Shown: piece by piece, positions 32,177 through 44,400 of the stretch
Numbering within the stretch: the first letter of the stretch is position 1
How the letters are laid out: each line of letters begins with the position of its first letter
Assembly: GCA_910586065.1 (NCBI GenBank)
Contig: CAJUGI010000001.1
Span: 186,001 to 250,000 of the forward strand
Length of the DNA: 64,000 nt
Reading direction: 5' to 3'
Source of the DNA: an uncultured Christensenella sp.
GTDB taxonomy: Bacteria > Bacillota > Clostridia > Christensenellales > Borkfalkiaceae
Program-made: the position numbers and the translations under genes
The notes under the pieces: generated by a model
What the model was told of the DNA's origin: nothing
Databases searched by the model: none
The model's input: the letters and a program-made list of their open reading frames with translations, nothing else

Positions 32177-32229
32177 GTTGTTTTTGAAAAATTGCTCAAG
32201 CTAATAAAGCGTTTAAAATTAAAAGACCT

Positions 32230-33210
32230 TTAAAGTTCGTCGTCGTTGTGGTTTCTATAGCCCTCTCCGTAAATTTCCTTTGCGGAGGAAACAATCATAA
32301 AAGCGTTCGGGTCGGTTTCTTTTACAGCGTCGTGTAGTCGCGGATATAAAAAGCCTTTGATTGCGCACATAATAATCTGTCTGTCATAAGGTTGTTTTTC
32401 AGCCGCGGCGTTTTCGGTTTCAGGCTCCTTTTCGGCAAGCGCCTTTTTGCTCAGTTTCGTATACGCGCCGTTCGCGTCAATAAGCGTTGCTCCGGCGTCA
32501 AGTTCGTTTAAAATCCTTTCGCACATAACTTCTGCGTGCTCCGCGGTAGTTATCACGTAAACGAGTTTTGCGGTGTTGCCGCCGTATAAAAACCAGTCGA
32601 AAAGCACCACATAAACGACAATCGCTAAAACGGTATAGCAGGCAAGGATAAAATTTTGGAACGCCGCTGCCGAACCGGCGACGATAATCATATCGACAGC
32701 CATTGAAATGACGCCGGTGCGCAGATAGCGGAATTTTTTTCTCAAAATTTTAACCAGAATATCCGTGCCTCCGGTCGTGGCGTCCATTCTGAATATAAGC
32801 CCAAGCCCCACGCCGAACATAGCCCCGCCTATAAGCGCCGACATTAAAAGCGTGTCGCCGCCCATATCGGGCATATACGGCAAAACGGTGTTGCTCCACA
32901 AAAGCATCAAAAGGGAGGACAAAACGGTTGCGAATACCGAAGGAATAACAAACTGTTTTCCCAAAAAGATAATTCCCAGTATAAACATAGGAACGTTAAT
33001 GACGATAATCAGTATACCGGTAATCTGAATTTCTCTGCCCAGCGCAAGTCCTATAAGGTGGTTGATGATTATGGCGATTCCCGTAACTCCGCCCGGCGCA
33101 ATGTCATGCGCGTCTAAAAATAGCGAAGTTCCAAGCGAAAAAATGACGCATCCGAGCACAATTACGGAGTACTGTTTAAGATAATTTAACACTTTTGTTT
33201 TATTTTTCAT
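32230..33210 (-). CDS. YitT-family membrane protein with DUF2179 domain
   Basis: 326 residues. Five to six N-terminal helices include the family motif DAHDIAPGGVTGIAIIINHL and GATTGGTD (here MDATTGGTDILVKIL). A C-terminal cytoplasmic DUF2179 domain has the VITTAEHAEVMCERIL start. An acidic insertion (about 258-280, rich in E and A) interrupts that domain, which is unusual. The family is very common in Firmicutes; its transported or sensed molecule is not settled. GGAG precedes the ATG, with a consensus promoter at 33228-33256. Confidence 0.93.
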   Translation of the reverse strand: MKNKTKVLNYLKQYSVIVLGCVIFSLGTSLFLDAHDIAPGGVTGIAIIINHLIGLALGREIQITGILIIVINVPMFILGIIFLGKQFVIPSVFATVLSSLLMLLWSNTVLPYMPDMGGDTLLMSALIGGAMFGVGLGLIFRMDATTGGTDILVKILRKKFRYLRTGVISMAVDMIIVAGSAAAFQNFILACYTVLAIVVYVVLFDWFLYGGNTAKLVYVITTAEHAEVMCERILNELDAGATLIDANGAYTKLSKKALAEKEPETENAAAEKQPYDRQIIMCAIKGFLYPRLHDAVKETDPNAFMIVSSAKEIYGEGYRNHNDDEL

Positions 33211-33227
33211 TCCGCGTCTCCATCAGG

Positions 33228-33256
33228 ATTATAACAAATACGCATAATAATGTCAA
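33228..33256 (-). promoter_or_regulatory. Promoter of the YitT gene
   Basis: Minus strand consensus TTGACA (33256-33251), 17 bases, TATAAT (33233-33228), followed by a short leader with GGAG. Confidence 0.85.
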
Positions 33257-33364
33257 ATATGTTCGCAAAAAGTAAGTTATTTTCGTCAATCCTCGCTAAA
33301 AAAGAATTATTATTCCTTAATAATAAAAAAATTCGGTTTTTTATGCGTAAAGCATTTAAATCAC

Positions 33365-33393
33365 TTGAATTTTATTTTTGTATATTATATAAT
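33365..33393 (+). promoter_or_regulatory. Promoter of the surface protein/Opp locus
   Basis: TTGAAT (33365-33370), 17 bases, TATAAT (33388-33393), about 100 bases before the first ATG. The AT-rich leader shows no clear structure. Confidence 0.65.
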
Positions 33394-33498
33394 AACTTAT
33401 AAGCAGAATTTAGCCTTGTGCATAATTTTTGAATATTTATTAAAATAATCGCCTGCTAAAATGATAAACCAGGTGTCGTGGAAATACAAGGAGAAGCA

Positions 33499-36400
33499 AT
33501 GAAAAATTTCTTTAAAAAGGATAAAAATACCGAAACTCCCGCCGTAAACGCGGAGCAGAACGTTGCGCCCGAAAACGGCGGAAACGGCAGCGGCGCGCTT
33601 ACAAAATCGAAATCGAAACTCGACAGAAGAATGATTTTGATTATTTGCGCGGCATGCCTTGCGGTTGTTTGTATAGTTCTTGCAATCGTTCTTCCCATCT
33701 GCCTTACGGGCGGCGGCGACACGTATTATACTCTAAAATACGACAACGCCAATCCCCAGGGCGTAAACGTCGTCATTCTTAACGAGGACGGCGCCGATGT
33801 TAAAAACGGCTGGGAAGTAAAGAGCGGGGTAAACGTTAAGTTTTCTCTCGGTTACGACGGTGAAGCGGAAGGAACCCCCTCGGTTAAAATCAACGGCGCC
33901 GAAGTTAAGCCCGACGGCAACGGGGTTTATTCCTTCACTATGAGCGCGGACACCGTAATAAGCATAAGCGGCGTGTTTGTAAAAATGAATTATAAGGTAA
34001 CATTCGACAGGGGAGCCGATAACTGGGTCAACTATTCCTCCTCCGATTTCGATACGTCCGAGCCTATTACCGTAATGGGCGGCGAACAGGTTACTTTCGA
34101 CGTTTCGGTAAGCGTTTATTATAAGCAAAGCGGATATACCGTAGTTGCTAACACTCTGGTTGTCAAACCCGACGGGCAGGGACATTATACGTTTACCGTA
34201 ATAGGCGACACAACCGTTCAGGTGAGGAACCTCGAGCAGGAAGACGCTTTCTCGGCAAGAGAAGCCGAAGACGGCAAGCTTTATATCGACGGCGCGGGCA
34301 CGATTGGAGACCCTTACAGAATAAGAAAACCTATCGACCTCTACGCAATGGCCGACCTTATAGGCGACAGTTTCAATCAGGGAATGAATTATCAGGCGGC
34401 TTATTACCGTCTTGAAAACGACATAGATATGAAAGGCGAACGCCTTTATATAATAGGTGACGGTTTTTCGACTTCGTCCGCGGTATTTGCGGGTAACTTC
34501 GACGGCAACAATAAAACTATATCCAATTATTATATAGCTGACGAGATTGTGGAGCAATCCGGCTTTACAAGGGTGTTCACGCCCTATCTCGGACTGTTCG
34601 GCAGGGCTGCGGCAACAACCCGCGGTGCGGCTGAAATTTACGATTTGAATCTCGAAAACTTTACGATTGAAATTACGCACACTAATAAAACCGGTTTCTT
34701 TGTGGGCGGTTTAGTCGGTATGGCGGAAGGCGTAAACATAACCAACTGTTCGGCAAAGGGCAGAATCAGGGCCGTTGCCGACCCTGATTACCGTAGCGTA
34801 ATGGGCGGAATAGTGGGTTATCAGCGCGCTGTCTCAAACGGCGCCGTTGCCTTTGCGTCGGTAGTGCGTTCGTGTTCCGCCGACGTTGAAATAGCCGGCG
34901 AATCCGGATTTATCGAGTGTGCCGGCGGCGTTGTGGGACACGTTGTTTCTTACGACGCGGTAACGCCCGCTTACGTTCTTAACAGCTATTCTACGGGCGA
35001 CGTTTACGGTGCGGTAAGGTCCGGCGGTATTGCCGGCGCCGTCAGCGCGTTCAGTTCCGTTAAAAATTCTTATTCAACCGGCACTGTCGAAGCAAGAAGC
35101 GACGAAGACAGAGTAGGTATGGAAGATTACCACTACGCCTATGCGGGCGGTATAGCAGGTTATGTGGATTACGGCGCGGTTATATCCGACAGCTTTTCCA
35201 CGGGCGATATATACGCCAATGCAAGAAAGGGTGCGTCGTTTGCAATAACGAGCGGAACCGCGGCATATACCGAGGTCAACTCGATTCCCGCAGGCGCTTA
35301 TCCCGCGATTGTCCTCAATTCTTATTCCAAATCGGATAATATCGACTTCAATACTTATTTCATACAGAATACGTTGAAGTGGGATACGGTGGACTGGACT
35401 TTCAGCGGCGAATATCCCTTGATTAACAAGGAAATCGTATCCAAATCGTTTGTTATAACGGTAAATCTCGGAAGCGGAAACACGGTTGACGGAAAGAACG
35501 TTTACACGTTCGGTCTTACTGACGTTTATTCCGATATGTCGGGCCTTTACGGCGGCGTATATGTCGGAGATAAAATGGTTTCGTTGCCTCAGTATCTTGT
35601 TTCCGACAGCGGTTTAAGAACTTACGGATATTATTTCGACAGCGAACTCACTCGCAAAATACCCAATTCTTACGTTCCCACAAACGATATGACGATTTAC
35701 GTAGGATTTGTAAACTATAACGATGTGGCCGGCACCTATTATCTGCAGTCCAATGTAAACGGCAGTGCGGCTTTCGTCGATTATAAGGATATAAACAACG
35801 TATATTCGCTTTCTACGCCGCTTGAAAAGGGCGCATATATTCAGATTAACGCGGACGGTACGCTTGTTTACCGCAACGGCGTAATAAGCTCCGGTTCCAC
35901 TTATTATTACGACGGCACGCGCCTTACCCTCGAAGAGGTATACGTAACTTTCGAAGAGGTTACTACTTACGATGAAGACAACAAACCCGTGATTGTAGTA
36001 AGCAGTTCATACGTTACTATGTATGCGGATATTTCATCGGGTAACCTCAACATATACGACGGTGAAATGTATAAAAGCAGCCGTCCGTTAAAAGCGATTA
36101 AAAAGCTTTCGGGCTTCAATTACGGTTATTACTACAGCGGAAGTACTACGTATTTGTTCAATCCCGATATGACCGGCGAAAAGACCGAAGGCAACATCAC
36201 AACGTCGTTCACCTACTCCGTAAACGGCAACACGGTGACTGCCGGTTCCGAAACCATCAACATCAGTACTCTTACGCCGTTCGACGCGTTCTACGGTTCG
36301 TGGGAGAAGTCTGCCGGAAGCAATAAAAAGTATACTTTCGACGGAAAGGGTAACTGGACGTACGAATATTTCGGCTACAATTCCGCCGGACAGAAACAGG

Positions 36401-38448
36401 TATACGAAACGCTCAGCGGCACTTACAGCGGAAGTACGCTCAGCAACGGTAAACCGATAACCATAAAAGACGGTTTGCTCGAAATCGGCGGCGAAACGTA
36501 TTATAAGCAGAACAGCTTTGCCGGCACCTGGCGTTTCCCCGGCAGAGTAAACGTTGACCCTTTTGAAATAACCTTCGGCGGTATATCGGCTCTCGGTTAC
36601 GGCGAGGCGGTTGCCGATTACGGCTCTTATTACGGAAGCATAACGCTTGCCTACCACGCGGTAACGGCGGCGGACGGTACGGTTACTATAGAGCTTTACA
36701 ACGGAGATTACCGCTACGGCGTTATGGTATATATCCCCGCCGAAAAAACTTTGACTGGCAGCATAATGACGGCGGCAAACAGCACGTCCTCCCAGGCGAT
36801 TATGGTGGAAAACGTTAAGTTATTCCTTTACGACGATTTCAAAGGAAGCTGGGTAAGCAGTTCTGCGGGCTTCGAACTTGTAAACTTCAACGGTTTAGGC
36901 AATTATGATATGTCGGGCAACGATTCACATCTCGGCGTATCGGGTACGATAACCATAAACGGTACAACTGCGGGCAGGTACGAACTTATAAACGGTAAAC
37001 TCGAAGGTTCGTTCGTCTATAACGGCACGACTTACACGCTCGTTTACGACGAGGAATCAAAACTTATCAGAATTACCGGTGATTCTTCAACCGCGGTGCT
37101 TGTCGGTTTTGACGGCTGGCAAAACACTGTTCTTGAAGCTGCCGACGGTACCGTGTACGAATTCGACGGCAGAGGCAATATATCCGGCAACGTCGGTAAG
37201 GTTACCGTAACCTCCGCAAGCGGAAGCGTAAATACGTATTCGTACGGAATGGCGGGCGGCGTGCCTTCGGTAACGACTCTCGGCACTCTTTCCGTCGGCT
37301 CGGGTAAGTATACTTTGGGCGGCGTGGATTTGTGGCTTAAAAACGATTTTACCGGTGAGTGGAAATACAGAGATAACAACAATATCCTTACTTTAACCGT
37401 CGGAAAAATAGGTCCCGATAACGGTGGATTTACGGCATCGGTGAGCTATGGCGGAAAAACCGTGGCAAAAGCCAATTACGACGCCGAGCACAACGAAATT
37501 TATTTTGAAGCGGTAAACTTTGAACTGAGCATAACCGTTTCAAAGAGCCCCCGCGAAACCAGCCTTTTGTTCGCGGTACTCGAAAACAGACAGATATTTA
37601 CTTCCGTCTGCATAAAGGAACTCGATGAATTTGCGGGAGCATACGTTGCCGGGGACGGCGGAAAAATCGTATTCGACGGTTTCGGCGTGTCGGAATTCGC
37701 AACGGGCGAAGCGTTAAGTTACGATAAGTACGGCAAAGTTTTAAACAACTATATGTATTCTTATGAAGCCGACGAAGACAGCGCCGGCGGCGAGCTCAGG
37801 CTTACGTCAAAAGATATCATAGATGGTATCACAGTTATAACGAACTATATCTTCAACGAAGTGGAAGAATCTTCCGCCGCATATCATAAGGACGGAAAGT
37901 ACTACGAGATAATGCGTATAGACGCGCTTTACAAAGTAAGCGCATACCTCAAAGACGCGTTCAATACCGCCGACGAAAGCGTTGAATATTTCTTTGACGG
38001 AATCGGCGGACTGGTTGAAACGTTAGAAAACGGCGAAAAGGTAAAATACAATTACAGCATAATAAGCTACAGCAACCTTATGTTGACTTATACGCTCTAC
38101 GTAACGGATGCGGACGGCAATATCTATTCCGGAGAACTCAACGCAAGTTCTACCAATACTTTCAAGCTCACTCCCAAGGACAGATTCTTCAATTTAACTG
38201 TTTACGGAGTTGACGGCGAAGGCAAAACCGATACTTCGTCAAGATACCGTTTCGACGGCAACGGTGAAGGCACCCTTACGTATGCAAAGGGCGAGGATGT
38301 TGCAACCTATACCTATAAGCTTATCGAGGATGCCGGCAACGTCTGCAAATTCGAAGTGGTATCTTCAGCGGATTCAACCAAGAAATTCAACGGCGTTCTT
38401 ACTTTCAAAGAAGATGAAATTACGTTCGTCTTAACGGAAATTAAGTAA
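33499..38448 (+). CDS. Giant membrane-anchored surface protein with GLUG repeats
   Basis: 1649 residues from ATG 33499 (AAGGAG upstream; a GTG frame 21 bases earlier is unlikely). A 40-residue cytoplasmic N-terminus precedes one helix (about 44-68), and everything else is outside. Two beta domains follow (about 75-245), then a GLUG-repeat region (about 390-580; repeated GGIVGY/GGIAGY and NSYSTGDVY). After 740 come at least seven lipocalin-like beta repeats, each with F-G-W and FDGxGN. No LPXTG or catalytic motif is visible. It is a probable adhesin or substrate-binding stalk, upstream of the giant protease. Confidence 0.85.
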   Translation: MKNFFKKDKNTETPAVNAEQNVAPENGGNGSGALTKSKSKLDRRMILIICAACLAVVCIVLAIVLPICLTGGGDTYYTLKYDNANPQGVNVVILNEDGADVKNGWEVKSGVNVKFSLGYDGEAEGTPSVKINGAEVKPDGNGVYSFTMSADTVISISGVFVKMNYKVTFDRGADNWVNYSSSDFDTSEPITVMGGEQVTFDVSVSVYYKQSGYTVVANTLVVKPDGQGHYTFTVIGDTTVQVRNLEQEDAFSAREAEDGKLYIDGAGTIGDPYRIRKPIDLYAMADLIGDSFNQGMNYQAAYYRLENDIDMKGERLYIIGDGFSTSSAVFAGNFDGNNKTISNYYIADEIVEQSGFTRVFTPYLGLFGRAAATTRGAAEIYDLNLENFTIEITHTNKTGFFVGGLVGMAEGVNITNCSAKGRIRAVADPDYRSVMGGIVGYQRAVSNGAVAFASVVRSCSADVEIAGESGFIECAGGVVGHVVSYDAVTPAYVLNSYSTGDVYGAVRSGGIAGAVSAFSSVKNSYSTGTVEARSDEDRVGMEDYHYAYAGGIAGYVDYGAVISDSFSTGDIYANARKGASFAITSGTAAYTEVNSIPAGAYPAIVLNSYSKSDNIDFNTYFIQNTLKWDTVDWTFSGEYPLINKEIVSKSFVITVNLGSGNTVDGKNVYTFGLTDVYSDMSGLYGGVYVGDKMVSLPQYLVSDSGLRTYGYYFDSELTRKIPNSYVPTNDMTIYVGFVNYNDVAGTYYLQSNVNGSAAFVDYKDINNVYSLSTPLEKGAYIQINADGTLVYRNGVISSGSTYYYDGTRLTLEEVYVTFEEVTTYDEDNKPVIVVSSSYVTMYADISSGNLNIYDGEMYKSSRPLKAIKKLSGFNYGYYYSGSTTYLFNPDMTGEKTEGNITTSFTYSVNGNTVTAGSETINISTLTPFDAFYGSWEKSAGSNKKYTFDGKGNWTYEYFGYNSAGQKQVYETLSGTYSGSTLSNGKPITIKDGLLEIGGETYYKQNSFAGTWRFPGRVNVDPFEITFGGISALGYGEAVADYGSYYGSITLAYHAVTAADGTVTIELYNGDYRYGVMVYIPAEKTLTGSIMTAANSTSSQAIMVENVKLFLYDDFKGSWVSSSAGFELVNFNGLGNYDMSGNDSHLGVSGTITINGTTAGRYELINGKLEGSFVYNGTTYTLVYDEESKLIRITGDSSTAVLVGFDGWQNTVLEAADGTVYEFDGRGNISGNVGKVTVTSASGSVNTYSYGMAGGVPSVTTLGTLSVGSGKYTLGGVDLWLKNDFTGEWKYRDNNNILTLTVGKIGPDNGGFTASVSYGGKTVAKANYDAEHNEIYFEAVNFELSITVSKSPRETSLLFAVLENRQIFTSVCIKELDEFAGAYVAGDGGKIVFDGFGVSEFATGEALSYDKYGKVLNNYMYSYEADEDSAGGELRLTSKDIIDGITVITNYIFNEVEESSAAYHKDGKYYEIMRIDALYKVSAYLKDAFNTADESVEYFFDGIGGLVETLENGEKVKYNYSIISYSNLMLTYTLYVTDADGNIYSGELNASSTNTFKLTPKDRFFNLTVYGVDGEGKTDTSSRYRFDGNGEGTLTYAKGEDVATYTYKLIEDAGNVCKFEVVSSADSTKKFNGVLTFKEDEITFVLTEIK

Positions 38449-38497
38449 ATTTTGATGTTAGACAAACTGGATAATATTCGAAAAACACGGAGGTTTT

Positions 38498-41400
38498 ATG
38501 AGAAAGAAAATAAAAAGACTTGCTTGTCTTTGCCTTACGGCGGTGTTCGGCGCTTCGCTCGCCGCAAGTAATTTGATTGCTTTTGCCGACGACGGCGCAG
38601 GTTCTGAGTCCGTTGAAAGATATTCGGCGGCGAATATAGAAAATGTAACGGGTAAGGTCAACCTGTCGGATATTACGCTCAAAAACCTGAATACTTCCGT
38701 AATCGAAAACAAGGACAATTACGAAGTACAGGACGAGATACGCACCGTAATAGTCACTCTCGACAAAAAAACGGTGCTCGATTATATGCCGGACGGCGCC
38801 GACGTTTCGGAATATCTGTCTTCGTATTCCGGCAAAAAGGCGGCGCGTGCGGTAAACGAAACGCAGACCGAACTTTTAAACGCGATTCACGCTAAAAAAA
38901 TCGGTTACAGCCTTGTTTATAAGTATAAAACGGTTACCAACGCCGTTGCTATAAAAATAAACACGCAATATATTTCTGCGATAAAGAGTATTCCTTCCGT
39001 CAAATCGGTTGTCGTTTCCGAAACTTATTACGCTCCCGAAGAGGTAACGGCGGAGGACGGCGCGCAGAACAACACCCTTGCAAACGTATATAAAACCGGT
39101 ATTTATAAATCCGAAAAATACGTAAACGAAGGTCTCGACGGCAGCGGAATGACGGTTGCAATACTCGATACCGGTCTGGATTATACGCACAACGCGTTCA
39201 GTACGGACAGATTTACTTCTTCGGATATAGGAATGGATAAGGCTTACGTCGAAGAAAAGGTAAACGGCGCCGTCACGTTAAACGCATTGACGTTGTCTGC
39301 TGCTAACGGACAGACTATTACCGCCGACGACTTGTATATCAGCGAAAAGGTTCCTTTCGCATACGATTACGCGGATAAGGATGCTGACGTCTATCCCTCT
39401 TATTCCCAGCACGGCACGCACGTTGCGGGTATAGTTGCGGGCAACGACACCGAATATAAGGATAAGGACGGCAACCCCGTTTACGAAAATTTCTACGGAG
39501 TTGCGCCCAACGCCCAGCTTGTAATATGCAAGGTATTTACCGACGACTTTGACAGCGACGACCTCGGCGGCGCCGTAGCGGAAGATATAGTTGCGGCGCT
39601 TGAAGACTGCGTTAACCTCGGCGTTGACGTAATCAATATGAGTCTCGGAACAACGGCAGGCTTTTCAACCAAGTATATCGACGGCGACGACGAAGGACTT
39701 ATGCTTGCCGATGTTTATCAACGCATAAAAGACGCCGGCATAAGTTTGATGTGTGCCGCAAGTAACGATTTCAGCTCCGGCTACGGCAGTGCGTTCGGTA
39801 CAAACCGTTCGGACGCTCCCGATTCGGGCACGGTCGGTTCACCTTCGACTTTCGTCGGCGCAATGTCGGTTGCAAGTATCAACGGTCAGCTTTCGCCGTA
39901 TATGGTTTCCAACGGCAACCGCGTCTATTTTCAGGACGCCAGCGACGCAAACGGCGTAAGACAGAACTTTATAGACGAAATGCTCGGCAAAGTCGGCGCC
40001 GCGGGTTCGGTGGACAGTGCGACTTTTAAATACGTGGTCGTAGGCGGCACCGGTAAAGCCGGCGACTACACGCGTGACGTTAAAAACGAGGTCGAAAAGG
40101 CGCACCAGGCAGGCGAAAAAGTAATCGCTTTGGTTTCGCGCGGCTCTTCAACCTTTAAAGATAAAGTTTTAGAAGCGATTGACAACGATTTCGACGCGAT
40201 AATAATACACAACAACGTTGCCGGCACCGTCGGTATGACTTTCGGCGACATCAAAGAGCCTATCCCTGCAATTACGATAACTATGGACGCGGGCAGGCTT
40301 TTAAGATACGAAACGACGGCAAGCGGCGCATTAAGAGAGCGCCTTACCGGCGAAATCACTCTCGACAGGAGCTATGAAGCGGGTCCCTTTATGAACGATT
40401 ATTCGTCGTGGGGCACCACTCCGGACTTAAAGTTAAAGCCCGAAATCACCGCGCACGGCGGAGAAATAACCTCCACGGTTGCAGGCGGTTACGCCGAAAT
40501 GAGCGGTACCTCTATGGCGGCGCCTAACCTTGCCGGTTTTACGGCGCTTTTACGCAGTTATCTTGACTCAAACTATAAAACTTTTATCGAAACAACGCGC
40601 GGTAATCTCAGTTATAACCAGCGTTTGAACCAGCTCATTAACCAGATTTTAATGAGTACCGCCAAAACCGTTTACGACCAGAACGAACTTCCCTATTCCC
40701 CCAGAAAACAGGGCGCGGGGCTTGCTACGCTCGATAACGTTATGGAAACGCAGGCTTACCTCTGGACGGACGAAGCAAACGGCGGCGCCGAGGACAACCG
40801 TCCCAAAATCGAACTCGGTTACGACAAAAACTGCAAGGGAGTGGAGGACGCAAAGAGCACTTTCGAAAATCTTACGTTCTACGTCACCAACTTCGGCGTA
40901 GCCCCTCTCAAATTCAGAACGCAGTCAATATTTATGACCGAAACGCTTTCGTCGGACGGACTTGCCGTTGCCGAAAAAGCGTATATCCTCGACGATAACA
41001 AAGCTATATGGACCTTGAACGACGGGGCGATAGAAGAAGGTGCGGAATTCGAAGTGCCCGCAGGCGCAACCGCAAAACTTTCGGTAACGCTTTCGCTTTC
41101 AGACGCGGAAAAGAGTTATATTCAGTCCAGCTTTAAAAACGGTATGTACGTAGAGGGTTTCTTAAAACTCCTCTCTTCAAGCGGAGAACAGTGCGATTTA
41201 ACCGTTCCGTTTATGGGCTTTTACGGCAACTGGAAAAGCGCTCCTCTTCTCGATTACGACTGCTACGAAATTTCCGATTTCCATAAAGACAGCCAGTATA
41301 CCGACGAAACGCGTCCTCAGCCCCGCGTATGGGCTACCCAGATGTACTTAAAGTACTACAATAACGACTATTCTATTCCCATGGGCGGATTTGCATACGT

Positions 41401-44400
41401 TCAGGACGACACTCCAGGCGTGCAGCAGATTTATACCGAAAGGGAACACGCGGCAATATCTTGTTACAACATTTATAACGGTGAAGACAGTCTGAGCAAC
41501 TATATGACGACAACCGAAATCAGAGGACTCTATACGGGACTTCTGAGGAATTGCGAGATTGTTACTTACGATTTGTACAACGATGAAACCGGCGAGCTGA
41601 TAAGCGGCAACAACTGTGTTTACACCATAGAAAAGGCGTATGCAAGCGGCGGCAGTGCTCATCCCGCAAACGTAAAAATGGAACTTAATCCCTACGAAAT
41701 GGGGCTTAATTCAAACGGTAAGTACAGGTTGGATTACAAGTTCTACTTCGAGTACGAGGACTACGTGCAGAACAAGCCCGTAGACCCCGAAAACACTGTT
41801 TCTATGTCGTTTTACGTGGATTACGAAGCGCCCGTGTTGCAGAGTTCGCGCATAAGGTACTTCGACTATAAGGACGGAAATCAGGACAAACAGAAAATTT
41901 ATCTCGATTTGGAAGTTTACGACAACCATTATCCACAGGCGGTAGTGCTCTGCTATGCCAAGAGAGAAAACGATTTAACTTCTCTCGATATGGTCACAAG
42001 GTATGCAACACCCGTTTACAACGCCGTCAAAAACGGTACTTCTACGGTTTCGATAGAGATAACGGATATTTACGAAAAGTACGGCGGCAGTTTCTACGTT
42101 CAGATTGACGACTACGCGCTTAACCACAGCGTATGGCGCATCGACCGCGAAGATTCCAACAACGTTCAGCTCCCCGATTCTTTCGATATAAACGGCGCAA
42201 ACGAAATAACGATAGGGGTAAATCAGGCGGCTAAACTCAGCTTAAACTACGAAGGCGAAGCCAATATGTCTAACTTCACGTGGACTTCTTCCAGACAAAG
42301 CATCGTCCGCGTTAAGAACGGCGAAATATTCGGCGTAAGCCCCGGCACCGCCAACGTAACCGTGCGCACGCCTTCTTCGTCCAAGACGGTAACCGTCCGC
42401 GTTGTCGAAAGCAACACTGTTTTAGGCACCCCCAACATTAGTTTCGGAACAATAGTCGGCGCCAACAACAATCTTGTAAAGGCGCAGGGCGAGGTGGACG
42501 TAAACGCCGGACAGCGTTTCAATCTTGAAATAGTCACCGACCCCTGGTATTACGTTTATTCCCAGAATTCCGGTCTTAAACTCAAATGGAAGTCTACCGA
42601 CCCTACCGTGGCTACGGTTGACCAGAACGGTCTGGTAACTACTTTGGAAAAGTGGGGTTCAACCTCGATAACGGCAACTATAATGAACGGCGACGAGGAA
42701 ACGGCTTACGCCGCAACCGTAACGTTAAACGTTCAGGAGCCTTTCACAATCAGCAATTACCGTCTCACAAAATATCACGGCTGGGGCGGCGAAAACGGAG
42801 TTCTTACCGTTCCCGACGACAAAAACATTATGTATATCGGCGAGGACGCGTTTGAGGACAACGATAACGTAAGGATAATAATACTGCCCAAGACGGTAAC
42901 TCAGATAGACGAATACGCTTTCAGAAACTGCAAAGCGCTCGAAGAAGTTTACTTCATTTCGCAGGAAAAGATAACGCCTGCAAACTCCAGCCTATCTCTC
43001 ATAATGCGCCGCGCATTCTACGGTTGCAATAATCTTAAAAAAGTTGATTTGTCCAACTGCAAAACTATTACGGTTGTAAGACAGGCCTTTGAAAACTGTA
43101 CCGCGCTTGAAGAAATCGTGGAAATGACTAATATCGGAACGATGGGCGACCGCGCGTTTGCCGGTACCGCGCTCAAAACCGTCGATATAAGCGATTTGCA
43201 CATTGCCGGAAAATCTGTTTTCGAAGGTTGTACGGCGCTCAATTCCATAACTACCGCAAAAAATTCGGTTATTGGCGAAAGAATGTTTGCCGGATGCACC
43301 TCGCTCAAAAGCGTTGAAATAAACGCGTCCGCGGTCGGTGCCGGTGCTTTTGCCGGCTGTACCGGACTTTCAACGGTAACCTTTAACCCCGCGCTTAACT
43401 TTACCGTCGGCGACGAAGCGTTCAGGAAATGCGAAAATCTTTCAACGGTAAATAATGCAAACCGCATTGTCAGGGCGGGCGACAAATCCTTTGACGGCAC
43501 GCCTTATTTCAACTCTGCGTCGGCAATCTATTCCAATGGCGGAAAAACTCTCGTTCTCGCGCCTGCGGTAATAGATTCAACGTTCAGGCTTACGGGCGTT
43601 ACCGAAATCGCGCCCTATGCGTTCTCTTCCAGCAAACTCGCTTCGGGTGTTACAACAATTAATCTCGCCGGCGTGGAAAAAATTGGCGAAGGCGCGTTTG
43701 CACACCTCAACATTACAAGCGTTACGATTCCTTCCACGGTTACGGAAATAGCTTTGCACGCGTTCGAGGACACGGCGCTTGTCAAACTCGTTGTTCCGGC
43801 TAACGTCAAATTCATCGGCAACTACGCTTTTGCCAATTGCGTTTCTTTAAACGAAGTTACGTTTGCGGCGGGCTCGCAGCTCACCGAAACGGGCGACGGC
43901 GTCTTTGCGGGATGTACTTCTCTCACTTCGGTAACTCTTCCCGAAAACCTTAAAATTATGGGAAGCTTATCTTTCAGCGACTGCGCAAACCTTAAAACCG
44001 TTTCTTTCCCCGCGCTTACGGCGCTCGGTTCCGAAACGTTTGCGGGTTGCAAAAAGCTTGAACAGGTAACCTTTGCCGAAGGCGCAGGTACTGTTGGTAC
44101 CGCTACGTTCGGCAGATTGATTATAACTTCGACAGGTTCTTTGGTATACGACGGCTGTACTGCGCTCAATACGGTTATTCTCGGCAAAAACGTTAAGGAA
44201 ATAGGCGCGTTTACGTTCGCAGGTTGCACGTCGCTTACAAACATTGATTTAAGCGGCGTAGTTTCCGTGGGAATGTATGCTTTTGCCGGTTGTTCCAACC
44301 TTTCGGGCTTGACGGGGCTTGATAAAATCGTTATAATAGAAGAAGGTGCTTTCATAAATTGCTCCGGACTTGCAGATTTGAATCTTGCGTCCGCTCAATA

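Noticed and set aside
33733..34680. Minus-strand frame of 315 codons
   Set aside because: Antisense to the GLUG surface protein; no recognisable domain.
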